Positions 17,643-26,691 of a stretch of DNA of 64,000 bases are shown here, piece after piece (the first letter of the stretch is position 1; every line of letters begins with the position of its first letter). The stretch is taken from the NCBI RefSeq assembly GCF_013694245.2, contig NZ_CP059322.2, positions 5,773,001 to 5,837,000 on the forward strand, in the 5' to 3' direction. Source of the DNA: Micromonospora ferruginea (GTDB lineage Bacteria; Actinomycetota; Actinomycetes; Mycobacteriales; Micromonosporaceae). Position numbers and translations under genes: made by a program. A model generated the notes under the pieces. That model did not search any database. It saw only the letters and a program-made list of their open reading frames with translations, and was not told the origin of the DNA.

Positions 17643-18836
17643 TCAGACGTACCGCTCCAGGATGGACGCCTCGGCGAGCCGCGACAGGCCCTCGCGGACC
17701 CCACGGGCGCGGGCGTCGCCCACCCCCTCGACCGCCTGGAGGTCTTCCACGGTCGCGCCGAGCAGCCGCTGGAGGCTGCCGAAGTGCACCACCAGCCGGT
17801 CGACCACGGCCGCCGGCAGCCGGGGCACCTTGGCCAGCAGGCGGAATCCGCGCGGGCTGACCGCCGCGTCGAGCGCGTCGGAGGCGGACGGGTAGCCGAT
17901 GGCCTTGGCCACCGCCACCAGGTCGATCAGCTCGGTGGCGCTGAGCAGGTCCAGCTCGACCAGCCCCTCGTCGAGGGTGCGCGACTTGCGGCCCACCGGC
18001 AGGTAGTCGCGGATGACCAGGGTGCGGTCGGCGTCCACGCCGGCCATCAGCTCGTCGAGCTGGAGCGCCAGCAGGCGGCCGTCGGTGCCCAGCTCCACCA
18101 CGTAGCCGGCGATCTCGTCGGCGATCCGCCGCACCATCTCCAGCCGTTGCACCACGGCCACCGCGTCCCGGACGGTGACCAGGTCCTCGATCTCCAGCGC
18201 GGAGAGCGTGCCGGAGACCTCGTCCAGCCGGAGCTTGTAGCGCTCCAGCGTCGCCAGGGCCTGGTTGGCCCGGGACAGGATGGCCGCCGAGTCGTCCAGG
18301 ACGTGCCGCTGGCCGTTGACGTAGAGGCTGATGATCCGCATCGACTGGCTGACCGAGATGACCGGATAGCCGGTCTGTCGGGCCACCCGCTCGGCGGTGC
18401 GGTGCCGGGTGCCGGACTCCTCGGTGGGGATGGACGGGTCGGGCATCAGGTGCGCGCCGGCCTGGACGATCCGGGTGCCGTCGCTGGAGAGCACCACCGC
18501 GCCGTCCATCTTGCACAGCTCGCGGACCCGGGTGGCGGAGAACTCCACGTCCATCGGGAAGCCGCCGGTGCAGATCTGCTCGACCACCTTGTCGTAGCCG
18601 AGCACGATCAGCGCGCCGGTGCGCCCGCGCAGGATCCGCTCCAGGCCGTCGCGGAGCGCGGTGCCCGGCGCCATCAGGGCGAGATTGGCGCGCAGCGGGT
18701 CGGCGCCGGCACCGCCGACGCTCCCGCCCACGGTCACACTGATGGCGCGGGTGGGGTTGCCGCTCACGGCGCCGGTGCGGGCGTGCGGCGTCGCCGTTGC
18801 GGGCTTGGTGGCATCGCGGTCGATCGGCACGGACAC
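17643..18836 (-). CDS. disA: DNA integrity scanning diadenylate cyclase DisA
   Basis: DisA makes cyclic di-AMP from ATP and is inhibited by branched DNA. The 397 residues show the DAC domain (about 50-185) with the catalytic DGA (CKMDGAVVLSSDG) and RHRTAERVARQTGYPV motifs. A helical linker and a C-terminal helix-hairpin-helix region (LQAVEGVGDARARGVREGL) follow. The N-terminal 40 residues are an unconserved extension; GTG 18836 is taken, with GTG 18830 also possible. It lies downstream of radA on the same strand, the usual pairing; RadA is known to modulate DisA in other bacteria. Confidence 0.97.
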   Translation of the reverse strand: MSVPIDRDATKPATATPHARTGAVSGNPTRAISVTVGGSVGGAGADPLRANLALMAPGTALRDGLERILRGRTGALIVLGYDKVVEQICTGGFPMDVEFSATRVRELCKMDGAVVLSSDGTRIVQAGAHLMPDPSIPTEESGTRHRTAERVARQTGYPVISVSQSMRIISLYVNGQRHVLDDSAAILSRANQALATLERYKLRLDEVSGTLSALEIEDLVTVRDAVAVVQRLEMVRRIADEIAGYVVELGTDGRLLALQLDELMAGVDADRTLVIRDYLPVGRKSRTLDEGLVELDLLSATELIDLVAVAKAIGYPSASDALDAAVSPRGFRLLAKVPRLPAAVVDRLVVHFGSLQRLLGATVEDLQAVEGVGDARARGVREGLSRLAEASILERYV

Positions 18837-18961
18837 AGTCTACGGACTGCGGAGCGGTGGGTGCTCTCGTGGTTACTGTGATGTGTCACGATGCCGGACG
18901 CGTCCCACCGCGTGACCTGTCCGGAATCGCCCGGCCGCTCCCCGCGCGCGAGCACGCACGG

Positions 18962-20413
18962 TCACTCCGCGGATGCGCGAGCGGCCGCCTGGAGCGCGGC
19001 CCGCACGTCCGTGACCTCGATCACGCGCATGCTCTCCGGGGTGACGCCGCTGCTGCCGGGGCCGCACCCGGGCGGGACCAGGGCCATCCGGAAGCCCAAC
19101 CGGGCGGCCTCGGCCAGCCGGCGGGGCACCGCGCCGACCCGCCGCACCTCGCCGGTGAGCCCGACCTCGCCGATGGCGACCAGATGCGGGTTGAGCGCCA
19201 GGTTGAGCCCGCCGGAGGCCACCGCGAGCGCCACCGCGAGGTCGGCCGCCGGCTCGACCACCCGGATGCCGCCGACGGTGGCGGCGAAGACCTCCCGGTC
19301 GTGCAGGGTCAGCCGCTCGGTGCGCCGCTGGAGCACCGCCAGGACCATGGCGAGCCGGGCGCCGTCGAGGCCGGACACCGTGCGCCGGGGGGAGCCGGCG
19401 ACGGTCGCCCCGATCAGCGCCTGCACCTCGGTGACCAGCGCCCGCCGGCCCTCCATGGCCACGGTCACGCAGGTGCCCGGCACCGGCTCGGAATAGCGGG
19501 TCAGGAACAGGCCGGACGGGTCGGCCAGGCTGCTGATGCCGCCCTCGTGCATCTCGAAGCAGCCGACCTCGTCGGCCGCGCCGAACCGGTTCTTCACGCC
19601 GCGCACCATGCGCAGCGAGGAGTGCTTGTCGCCCTCGAAGTGGAGCACCACGTCGACCAGGTGCTCCAGCACGCGGGGGCCGGCCACCTGGCCGTCCTTG
19701 GTGACGTGCCCGACCAGCACGGTGGCGACCCCGCGCTCCTTGGCGACCGCGACCAGCGCCGCGGTGACCGCGCGCACCTGGGTCACGCCGCCCGGCACGC
19801 CCTCGGTGCCGGTGGTGGAGATGGTCTGCACCGAGTCGAGCACCAGCAGCCCCGGCTTGACCGCGTCGAGGTGACCGAGCACCGCCGCCAGGTCGCTCTC
19901 GGCGGCCAGGTAGAGCTGGTCGTGCAGGGTGCCCATCCGCTCGGCGCGCAGCCGGACCTGGCTGACCGACTCCTCGCCGCTGACCACCAGCGACGGGCTG
20001 CCCGCGCCGGCGGCCCACTGCTGGGCCACGTCGAGCAGCAGGGTCGACTTGCCGACGCCGGGCTCGCCGGCCAGCAGCACCACCGCGCCGGGGACCAGAC
20101 CGCCGCCGAGCACCCGGTCCAGCTCGCTCACCCCGGTCGCCCGGGCCCGGGCCGGCGCGGCGCTGATGGTGGCGATCGGGCGGGCCGGCTCGGCCGGCAT
20201 CCGGGAGCTGACCACCCGGCCGGAGACCAGCGGACCGGTGACCGTGGACTCGACCACCGAGCCCCACTCGCCGCACTCGGGACACCGGCCCACCCACTTG
20301 GGTGGCTGGTGGCCACAGGCGTCGCACTCGTAGGCGGGGCGGGGTTCGCGGGCGGCGGCGCGGCCGCGGCCGGCGCCGGCGCGGGAGGAGGTCGATCGGG
20401 GCGTGGTCACCAC
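18962..20413 (-). CDS. radA: DNA repair protein RadA
   Basis: RadA is a RecA-like ATPase that helps branch migration during recombination repair. The 483 residues have the N-terminal zinc finger (YECDACGHQPPKWVGRCPEC), Walker A GEPGVGKSTLLLD near residue 110, the RadA-specific KNRFG motif (VKNRFGAADEVG) and a Lon-protease-like C-terminal domain. GTG 20413 is the first start; GTG 20410 is equally possible. The 125 bases between its stop and disA show no obvious terminator, so co-transcription is likely. Confidence 0.97.
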   Translation of the reverse strand: MVTTPRSTSSRAGAGRGRAAAREPRPAYECDACGHQPPKWVGRCPECGEWGSVVESTVTGPLVSGRVVSSRMPAEPARPIATISAAPARARATGVSELDRVLGGGLVPGAVVLLAGEPGVGKSTLLLDVAQQWAAGAGSPSLVVSGEESVSQVRLRAERMGTLHDQLYLAAESDLAAVLGHLDAVKPGLLVLDSVQTISTTGTEGVPGGVTQVRAVTAALVAVAKERGVATVLVGHVTKDGQVAGPRVLEHLVDVVLHFEGDKHSSLRMVRGVKNRFGAADEVGCFEMHEGGISSLADPSGLFLTRYSEPVPGTCVTVAMEGRRALVTEVQALIGATVAGSPRRTVSGLDGARLAMVLAVLQRRTERLTLHDREVFAATVGGIRVVEPAADLAVALAVASGGLNLALNPHLVAIGEVGLTGEVRRVGAVPRRLAEAARLGFRMALVPPGCGPGSSGVTPESMRVIEVTDVRAALQAAARASAE

Positions 20414-20458
20414 CGGACGCTAACCGGCCGGTACGACGAAAGCCCACCGCGGAAACGA

Positions 20459-20498
20459 CGACACCGCCGGTGTGGCACAGGCCACCGCGGCGGTGTCG
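20459..20498 (-). terminator. terminator-like hairpin between lipoprotein gene and radA
   Basis: Perfect 11-base arms CGACACCGCCG (20459-20469) and CGGCGGTGTCG (20488-20498) lie 18 bases past the stop of the minus-strand lipoprotein gene and 46 bases before the radA start. This separates the two transcripts. Confidence 0.6.
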
Positions 20499-20515
20499 AC
20501 GGAACCGGTACGGCG

Positions 20516-21301
20516 TCAGCCGTGGCTGCCGCCCTCGGTGCCGCCCTCTTCGCCGGCGTGCTCACGCGGGTTGACGACCGGCGACGGCTGCGCCTCCGGG
20601 GTCAGCGGCACGCCGATCGGCGCCGGCGTGGAGATCACGTTGCCGTTGCCGAAGTCGAACTTCAGGTTGACCTGCTGGCCGACCTGCACCTTCTGGTTCA
20701 GGCCGACGAGCTGGAGGAACCGCGGGTTGCCGCTGTTGAGCTGGGCGTAGCCGAGCGCCGGGATCTCGATCCGGGCCGGCTCGCCGGCGGGCGCCGACGC
20801 GCTCTCCGACGGCGACGGGCCGGCCGAGGCGGAACCGCTCTCGGACGGGCCGGCCGACGGGGAGGCGGGTACCTCCAGCGACTGGCTGGGCGAGGCGCTC
20901 GGGTCGGTGGCGGTCGGGGAGGCCGAGGCCGGCTCGGTCGGCGAACCGGTCGGGGTGGCCGCGCCGCTGGACCCGGCGCCGCCGGTCAGCACGATCTCGC
21001 GGGCGCTGTCGGTGGTGACGGTCACCGTCACCGGCGCCTTGCTGTCGTTGTAGATCACCACGTTGAGCGGCGCGGTCGCGCCCGCCTCGTAGCCCTTGGG
21101 GCCGGGGAACTGCACGTAGAGGCCGCGCACCTGGTAGAGGTTGTCCGAGGTCTGGACGTTGACGCCCTGGACCGACGGGATCTTGTTGGCGGTCTCGGCG
21201 ATCTGCCCGGCGCCGCACCCGGACAGCAGCAGGCTCGCCGCCGCCGCCGTGCCGGCCAGCAGCAGGGCCGGCCCCCGGGAACCCCTGATCGAGCGCGTCA
21301 C
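20516..21301 (-). CDS. lipoprotein of unknown function with Pro/Ser-rich insert
   Basis: A 261-residue exported lipoprotein: lipobox LLLSGCG with Cys near residue 29, a beta-rich domain (VRGLYVQFPGPKGYEAGATA and LNVVIYNDSKAPVTVTV), a Ser/Pro/Ala-rich low-complexity segment of about 65 residues, then a second beta segment (LNQKVQVGQQVNLKFDFGNG). The fold could be PCu(A)C/DUF461-like, as in actinobacterial surface proteins next to carD or radA, but I cannot confirm it. GTG 21301 is chosen because GAGGAGG lies seven bases upstream. Confidence 0.72.
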   Translation of the reverse strand: MTRSIRGSRGPALLLAGTAAAASLLLSGCGAGQIAETANKIPSVQGVNVQTSDNLYQVRGLYVQFPGPKGYEAGATAPLNVVIYNDSKAPVTVTVTTDSAREIVLTGGAGSSGAATPTGSPTEPASASPTATDPSASPSQSLEVPASPSAGPSESGSASAGPSPSESASAPAGEPARIEIPALGYAQLNSGNPRFLQLVGLNQKVQVGQQVNLKFDFGNGNVISTPAPIGVPLTPEAQPSPVVNPREHAGEEGGTEGGSHG

Positions 21302-21442
21302 GTCGGTCCTCCTCGTCACGATCCCCGCCCGGTCGACCCCCGGGCACGGGGTGGCCATACCCGCGCAGACCGCGCTCCAGGGTAGTTGGAGCTGATCGAG
21401 GCCCGCACGCGGACCCGGCAATGCCACCCCCGGAGGGGCCCC

Positions 21443-22282
21443 TCAGACCACCCGACCGTTCGCCACCAGCAGCACCACATCGATCAACGCCACCACCAGC
21501 ACCGCGCGGAAGGCGGCCACCGGGCGACCGCCGGCCCGGGCGGTGGCGCGTCCCGCGTACCACCCGAGGGCCGGCACCGCGACGGCGGCGGCGACCGCCG
21601 ACAGGCCGGTCCACGACGGCGGCCCGGGCGGGCCGAACACCAGCGCGACGGTGGCCGCGAGGAGCAGCCCGGCGGCGGCCAGCCGGCTGCCCGCCGGGCC
21701 CAGCCGGTGCGGCAGGCCGCGCACCCCGGTGCGGGCGTCGTCGGCCAGGTCGGGCAGCACGTTGGCGAAGTGCGCCCCGGCCCCGAGCAGCGCGGCGGCG
21801 GCCACCAGCCAGGCCGGCGGCGCGGGCGAGCCGGGCAGCGCCAGCACCACGAACGCGGGCAACGCGCCGAACGAGACCGCGTAGGGGAGCACCGACACCG
21901 GCGTCGACTTCAGCGGCCTGTTGTAGAGCAGCGCGGAGACCAGCCCCACGGTGGCGCAGGCCGCCGCGGCCGGGCCGGCGGGCAGCGCCAGCAGCGGAGT
22001 GGCGACGGCGGCCACCACGGTGGCCCGGGCCAGCGTCGACCGGGCGACCGCGCCGGTGGTCACCGGCTTGTCGGTACGCCCCACCGCGGCGTCCCGCTCG
22101 GCGTCGATCAGGTCGTTGCTCCAGCCGACGGCGAGTTGGCTGGCGAGCACCGTCAGCGCCACCGTCGCGATTCCGGCGGCGGTGTGCCCGACACCGGCGG
22201 CGAGCAGCGCGGCGACCAGCACGACCGCCGCCGCCGGCTCCGGATGGCTCGCCCTGACCAGCCCTAACACCCGCGTCGACAT
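21443..22282 (-). CDS. UbiA-family prenyltransferase
   Basis: A 279-residue integral membrane enzyme with about eight to nine hydrophobic helices. It shows the first Asp-rich motif in SNDLIDAERD and a second in LPDLADDARTG, the two magnesium-diphosphate sites of UbiA enzymes. YNRPLKSTPVSVLPYAVSFG is also family-typical. It would attach an isoprenoid chain to an aromatic acceptor. It is divergent from a methyltransferase, flavoprotein and type III synthase set, suggesting a prenylated phenolic lipid. ATG 22282 is the start. Confidence 0.9.
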   Translation of the reverse strand: MSTRVLGLVRASHPEPAAAVVLVAALLAAGVGHTAAGIATVALTVLASQLAVGWSNDLIDAERDAAVGRTDKPVTTGAVARSTLARATVVAAVATPLLALPAGPAAAACATVGLVSALLYNRPLKSTPVSVLPYAVSFGALPAFVVLALPGSPAPPAWLVAAAALLGAGAHFANVLPDLADDARTGVRGLPHRLGPAGSRLAAAGLLLAATVALVFGPPGPPSWTGLSAVAAAVAVPALGWYAGRATARAGGRPVAAFRAVLVVALIDVVLLVANGRVV

Positions 22283-22327
22283 AAGGGAAGTCTGGTCGTT
22301 ACCGGGGAGTCGTGCCACGCTCGGTCC

Positions 22328-23083
22328 ATGCCAGACGCGTCCCCGGTGGTCGGTCCGCGCCGGGCGCTGCCCCCGAACGACCCCCGGCAGTACGACGACC
22401 TGGCCGGCGAGTGGTGGCGCCCGGACGGCGCCTTCGCGATGCTGCACTGGCTGGCCCGCGCCCGCGCGGCCCTGGTGCCCCCGGCGTCCACCCGGGACGA
22501 CCTGTTGGTCGACCTGGGCTGCGGGGCGGGTCTGCTGGCGCCGCACCTGGCCGGCAAGGGCTACCGGCACGTCGGGGTGGACCTGACCCGTTCCGCGCTC
22601 GACCTGGCCGCCGCGCACGGGGTGACCGTGCTCCAGGGCGACGCGACCGCGGTGCCGCTGGCCGACGGCTGTGCCGCCGTGGTGTCCGCCGGCGAGCTGC
22701 TGGAGCACGTGCCGGACTGGCGGCGGGCGGTGGCCGAGGCGTGCCGGCTGCTGCGGCCGGGCGGCCTGCTGGTGCTGGACACGCTCAACGACACGTTGCT
22801 GGCCCGGCTGGTCGCGGTGGAGTTGGGCGAACGGCTGCCCACGGTGCCGCGCGGCATCCACGACCCCCGGCTGTTCGTGGACGCTCGCGCGCTGGTGGCC
22901 GAGTGCGCCCGGCACGGCGTGGCGCTGCGCCTGCGCGGCGTCCGGCCGGAGCTGGGCGGCACGCTGGCCTGGTTGCTGCGCCGGTGGCGCGGCGATGACC
23001 GTCCGGTGCGGACGGAGCCGCGCATCGTGCCGACCCGGTCGACCGCGGTGCTCTACCAGGGCAGTGGGCGCCGGGGCGGGTAG
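22328..23083 (+). CDS. class I SAM-dependent methyltransferase (UbiG-like)
   Basis: A 251-residue methyltransferase with motif I VDLGCGAGLLAPHLA, the acidic loop GVDLTRSALDLAA, motif II ELLEHVPDWRRAV and motif III LLRPGGLLVLDTLN. This is the UbiG/Coq3 pattern for O-methylation of catechol- or quinol-type rings. ATG 22328 starts 46 bases from the divergent prenyltransferase. It is the first gene of a probable four-gene plus-strand unit ending with the polyketide synthase. The acceptor is inferred to be the synthase product. Confidence 0.88.
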   Translation: MPDASPVVGPRRALPPNDPRQYDDLAGEWWRPDGAFAMLHWLARARAALVPPASTRDDLLVDLGCGAGLLAPHLAGKGYRHVGVDLTRSALDLAAAHGVTVLQGDATAVPLADGCAAVVSAGELLEHVPDWRRAVAEACRLLRPGGLLVLDTLNDTLLARLVAVELGERLPTVPRGIHDPRLFVDARALVAECARHGVALRLRGVRPELGGTLAWLLRRWRGDDRPVRTEPRIVPTRSTAVLYQGSGRRGG

Positions 23084-23124
23084 CCGGGACCACCCGGGGT
23101 AAGGGACGTCGAGAAGGGGGCGAC

Positions 23125-24291
23125 ATGACTGTGCACGCGCTGGAGGCGGCCCGCCGGTTGGCGCCACGACTGGCCGCCCGCGCGGCCGGGCACGACCGGG
23201 ACGGCTCGTTCCCCGTCGACGACTTCGCCGACCTGCGCCAGGCCGGCCTGTTCGGGCTGATGGTCCCGCGCGAGCTGGGCGGGTCGGGTGCGACGTTCGC
23301 CGAGTACACCGCCGTCGCGACCGAGCTGGCCCGGGGCAACGGCGCGACCGCGCTGGTGTTCAACATGCACGCCTCGGTGACCGGGGCGTTGGGCGCGGTC
23401 ACCGAGGAGCTGGCCGAGGCGCTCGGCGTGCCGGACGAGGCGCTGGCCGCCCGGGACCGGCTGCTGCGCGCGGCGGCCGACGGCGCCTGGTACGCGGTGG
23501 CGATGAGCGAACGCGGCGCCGGCGCCCGGCTGTCCCAGCTCAGCACCGTCTACGAGCCGGTCGACGGCGGCTGGCACGTCAAGGGCAGCAAGACCTTCTG
23601 CTCCGGCGCCGGCCACCCGGACGGCTATCTGGTGGCCGCGCGCAGCGCCACCGACCAGTCGGTGGTCTCCCAGTTCCTGGTCCCGGCCGGGGACGGGATC
23701 ACGGTCGAGCCCACCTGGGACTCGCTCGGCATGCGCGCCACCTCCTCGCACGACCTGCACCTGGACGTGACCGTGCCGGCCGACCGGCTGCTCGGCGGCG
23801 TCGAGGGGTTGGCCCTGGTGGTGGCCCAGCTCATGCCGCACTGGCTGGTGGCCAGCTACGCCGCCGTCTACGTCGGGGTGGCCCGGGCGGCGATCGACGC
23901 GGCGGCCGAGCACCTGAACGCCCGCAACCTGGCCGGCCTGCCGGCGGTCCGGGCCCGGCTGGGTCGGGCGGACGCGGCGACCGCCGCCGCCGAGCTGGTG
24001 GTCGCGGAGGCGGCCCGCCGGGTCGACGAGGAGCCCGGCTCCGCCGAGACGAACCGCTGGGTGTGGCGGGCGAAGCTGCTCGCCGGCACCACGGCCGCGG
24101 AGGTGGCCGCGTCCATGCTGGAGGCCGCCGGCACCTCGGCGACCCGCCGGGGTCATCCGCTGGAGCGGCTCTACCGGGACGCCCGGTGCGGCTCGCTGCA
24201 CCCGGCCACCTCCGACGTGTGTGCCGACTGGTTGGGCATCGCCGCGCTCGGCGGCGACCCGGACCGGGACGGCGCGGTCCCTCGTTGGTGA
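23125..24291 (+). CDS. acyl-CoA dehydrogenase family flavoprotein
   Basis: A 388-residue protein with the three-part acyl-CoA dehydrogenase fold: N-terminal helical region (GLMVPRELGGSGATFAEY), middle beta domain (VAMSERGAGARLSQLSTV, then GWHVKGSKTFCSGAG) and a helical C-terminal part ending with a conserved ARCGSLHP. The family also contains flavin monooxygenases acting on aromatics. Here, between a methyltransferase and a type III polyketide synthase, it may oxidise the phenolic lipid or reduce a prenyl chain. True beta-oxidation is the alternative. A GAGAAGGGGGCG ribosome site precedes ATG 23125. Confidence 0.88.
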   Translation: MTVHALEAARRLAPRLAARAAGHDRDGSFPVDDFADLRQAGLFGLMVPRELGGSGATFAEYTAVATELARGNGATALVFNMHASVTGALGAVTEELAEALGVPDEALAARDRLLRAAADGAWYAVAMSERGAGARLSQLSTVYEPVDGGWHVKGSKTFCSGAGHPDGYLVAARSATDQSVVSQFLVPAGDGITVEPTWDSLGMRATSSHDLHLDVTVPADRLLGGVEGLALVVAQLMPHWLVASYAAVYVGVARAAIDAAAEHLNARNLAGLPAVRARLGRADAATAAAELVVAEAARRVDEEPGSAETNRWVWRAKLLAGTTAAEVAASMLEAAGTSATRRGHPLERLYRDARCGSLHPATSDVCADWLGIAALGGDPDRDGAVPRW

Positions 24292-24325
24292 GCGGAGCGG
24301 AGAAAGCTGTCGAGAGGTGGGGGAC

Positions 24326-25375
24326 GTGGGCGTACCGGTGATCGCGGGTCTGGGCATGGCGCTGCCACCGGGCGCCGCGCAGGACGAGCTGTGGACGGGG
24401 TTCTTCGAGAAGCACTTCTCGGGCACCACCCGGGTGCTGGCCGAGAAGATCTTCGCCAACTCCGGGGTGACCCGGCGGCAGGCGGCGGTGAACCCGCTGC
24501 TGGAGGACGTCTCGGAGTGGCCGACCGAGCGTCGGATGCGCCGCTACCAGGTGGAGGCGCTGCCGCTGGGCAAGGAGGCGGTCGGCCGCGCGCTCACCGC
24601 CGCTGGCCTGGACGCCTCCGACATCGGCCTGTTCGTGGTCTGTTCCTGCACCGGGTACGCGACCCCCGGGCTGGACATCCTGCTCGCCCGGGACCTCGGC
24701 ATGGCCCCGGACACCCAGCGCATGTTCGTCGGCCACATGGGCTGCTACGCGGCCCTGCCCGGCCTGGGCGCGGCGAGCGACTTCGTCACCGCCCGGCAGC
24801 GGCCCGCGCTGCTGCTCTGCGCGGAGCTGACCAGCCTGCACATCCAGCCGGCGGGCGCACGGGTGGACACCCAGCAGATCGTCTCGCACGCGCTCTTCTC
24901 GGACGCCGCGGTCGCCGCCGTGGTCGTGCCCGGCGGCGGGGGGTACGCGGTGCGCGAGGTCACCTCCGTCACCGACACCTCCACCGCCGACCACATGACC
25001 TGGGACGTCACCGACACCGGCTTCCGGATGGGCCTGTCGCCGAAGGTGCCGAAGGTGCTCTCCCGCTTCGTCGGTGACCTGGTGGACGGCCTGCTGGCCC
25101 GGCACGGGTGCGACCGGTCCGGGGTGGACGGCTGGGCGGTGCACCCGGGTGGCCCGCGCATCCTCAACGTGGTGGAACGTGAGCTGGCCCTGCCACCGAC
25201 CGCGTTGGCGGCGTCCCGGGAGACGCTCGCCGAGCACGGCAACTGTTCGTCCCCGACGGTGCTGCTGATCCTGGACCGGTTGGCCGGTGCGCCGTCGCCG
25301 CCGCGCCGGGTGGTGATGCTCGCGTTCGGGCCGGGGCTGACGCTCTACGCGGCGCTGTTGGAGCGCGCGGGCTGA
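24326..25375 (+). CDS. type III polyketide synthase
   Basis: A 349-residue chalcone/stilbene-type synthase, which extends an acyl-CoA starter with malonyl-CoA and cyclises it. The full catalytic triad is visible: Cys140 in VGHMGCYAALPG, His273 in WAVHPGGPRI and Asn306 in EHGNCSSPTVL. The C-terminal GFGPG-like loop reads LAFGPGLTLYAALL. GTG 24326 follows GAGAGG by eight bases; GTG 24317 would add three residues. The neighbours (UbiA, methyltransferase, flavoprotein) recall the agq genes for alkyl-O-dihydrogeranyl-methoxyhydroquinones of Actinoplanes, so an alkylresorcinol product is likely, but the starter is not predictable. Confidence 0.94.
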   Translation: MGVPVIAGLGMALPPGAAQDELWTGFFEKHFSGTTRVLAEKIFANSGVTRRQAAVNPLLEDVSEWPTERRMRRYQVEALPLGKEAVGRALTAAGLDASDIGLFVVCSCTGYATPGLDILLARDLGMAPDTQRMFVGHMGCYAALPGLGAASDFVTARQRPALLLCAELTSLHIQPAGARVDTQQIVSHALFSDAAVAAVVVPGGGGYAVREVTSVTDTSTADHMTWDVTDTGFRMGLSPKVPKVLSRFVGDLVDGLLARHGCDRSGVDGWAVHPGGPRILNVVERELALPPTALAASRETLAEHGNCSSPTVLLILDRLAGAPSPPRRVVMLAFGPGLTLYAALLERAG

Positions 25376-25400
25376 CCGGTGGGCCGATACCCTGACGGGC

Positions 25401-25991
25401 ATGGCCTCCGAGGAGCGGATCCGGCGGGCGATGCTGGTCGGGTTGACCGTGCTGGCGTTGGCGCTCGGCGTCGGGTGGTGGCGGTCGGCGGCGCCCTGGC
25501 TCGGCACGACCCGGGGCTCGACCACTGACGACCTCGTCCGGTCCCGGGTCGAGGCCGACGCCGCGGCCGGGCGGGCGCTGCCGACCGGTTCCGACGCGGT
25601 GGTGATCGACCCCGGCTCCGGCGAGGTGCGCTCCGGGCCGGACCGGTCGGTCTGGGTCCACGTCGACCCCGACGGCTCGGCGCGTCCGCTCGAGGTGTCG
25701 CACGTGGTGTGGCGGGAGACGTCCCGGCTGTCGCCGGGCGGCCCGCCGGTGGTCCGGCAGGCCAACCCCTCGTCGGGCGACACCTACCGGTTGTCGGTGC
25801 GCTGCGCCGGTGACGGGGCGGTCGGGGTGCGGGTGACCGGGGCCGGCGGCGACGACGTGGAGCGGGTGCTGAGCTGCGGTAGCCGGTTGGACGTCCCGCT
25901 GCTGGAGGGCACCGGCTCGCCGGTGTGGGTGCGGTTCGCCCCGCTGCGGGGCGAGGCGGAGCTGGACGCCCGGTTGGAGGCGCTCTACTGA
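25401..25991 (+). CDS. single-pass membrane protein of unknown function
   Basis: A 196-residue protein I do not recognise. Residues about 11-28 form one membrane helix (MLVGLTVLALALGVGWW). The outside part has no low-complexity linker and contains one cysteine pair (RCAGDG and LSCGS) that could form a disulfide. It starts 25 bases after the polyketide synthase stop on the same strand, so it may be co-transcribed. It converges with the next gene with seven bases between stops. Confidence 0.7.
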   Translation: MASEERIRRAMLVGLTVLALALGVGWWRSAAPWLGTTRGSTTDDLVRSRVEADAAAGRALPTGSDAVVIDPGSGEVRSGPDRSVWVHVDPDGSARPLEVSHVVWRETSRLSPGGPPVVRQANPSSGDTYRLSVRCAGDGAVGVRVTGAGGDDVERVLSCGSRLDVPLLEGTGSPVWVRFAPLRGEAELDARLEALY

Positions 25992-25998
25992 GGTCGGG

Positions 25999-26691
25999 TC
26001 AGCCGGCCAGGCGGGCCAGGTCGGCCCGGTAGTCGGCGGCCGGGCCGAGCTCCGGCACCAGCCGCACCAGTGCGCCCCGCCGGTCGACCAGCAGCGCGGC
26101 GGCGGTGCCGGGGTGGGCCGAGAGGTGCAGGTAGGACCGCAGCCCGCCGGCCGGGTCGCCGAGCGGGCGTACGCCGGTGACGACGGCGGGCCCGGCGCTG
26201 CGGCCCTCGGTGACGGTGACCACGGTGACCCCGGCGGGCGCGGTGGCCGCGGCGGTGCCGACCCGGTCGGCGCAGGCGCACGCGTCGACCAGGATGATCA
26301 TGGCGGGGAGCAGGCTGCGCAGCGGCACCGGGGTGTCGTCGGCGCCGACCAGGTCCAACGCGGGCAGCGGGCCGACCGGGGACGGCGCGGCCGTGGTGAC
26401 CCGGGGGAGCACGGTCGGGCCGCCGCCGGTGCGGGGCCGTGGCCAGGTGACGGCGGCCAGCCCGGCGAGCGTGACCAGCACCGAGACCAGGAGCGCGAGC
26501 AGGGGGAGCCCGAGCCGGACCCGGGGCGCCCGGTGGGCGTGCCGGGGGTCGCGGCGCAGCTCGCGGCGCACCTGCCGGGCCTCCTCGGCGAGCGCCGAGG
26601 CGTCGTCGGGGACGACCACCCGGCCCCATTCCGGGGGCAGCCCACCGAGCCCGTCCGGCGGCCCCTGGCCGTCAGCGTCAGGCACGCCCAT
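25999..26691 (-). CDS. membrane-anchored protein, possibly thioredoxin-like
   Basis: A 230-residue protein with a cytoplasmic N-terminal part of about 60 residues rich in Arg, one membrane helix (LGLPLLALLVSVLVTLAGLAAV, given here from its first 18 residues as the clearest part) and an outside domain. That domain has the strand MIILVDACACADRVG with a CxC pair, then VVTVTEG and AALLVDRRGALVR, in the order expected for a thioredoxin or TlpA fold, but without CxxC. That resemblance is weak. ATG 26691 follows GGGGG; an earlier in-frame start at 26769 would add 26 residues. Confidence 0.65.
   Translation of the reverse strand: MGVPDADGQGPPDGLGGLPPEWGRVVVPDDASALAEEARQVRRELRRDPRHAHRAPRVRLGLPLLALLVSVLVTLAGLAAVTWPRPRTGGGPTVLPRVTTAAPSPVGPLPALDLVGADDTPVPLRSLLPAMIILVDACACADRVGTAAATAPAGVTVVTVTEGRSAGPAVVTGVRPLGDPAGGLRSYLHLSAHPGTAAALLVDRRGALVRLVPELGPAADYRADLARLAG

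Noticed and set aside
18867..18884. GTGATGTGTCAC palindrome upstream of disA as a CRP-type site
   Set aside because: The half-sites are only four bases apart instead of six, and a short palindrome of this kind is expected by chance.
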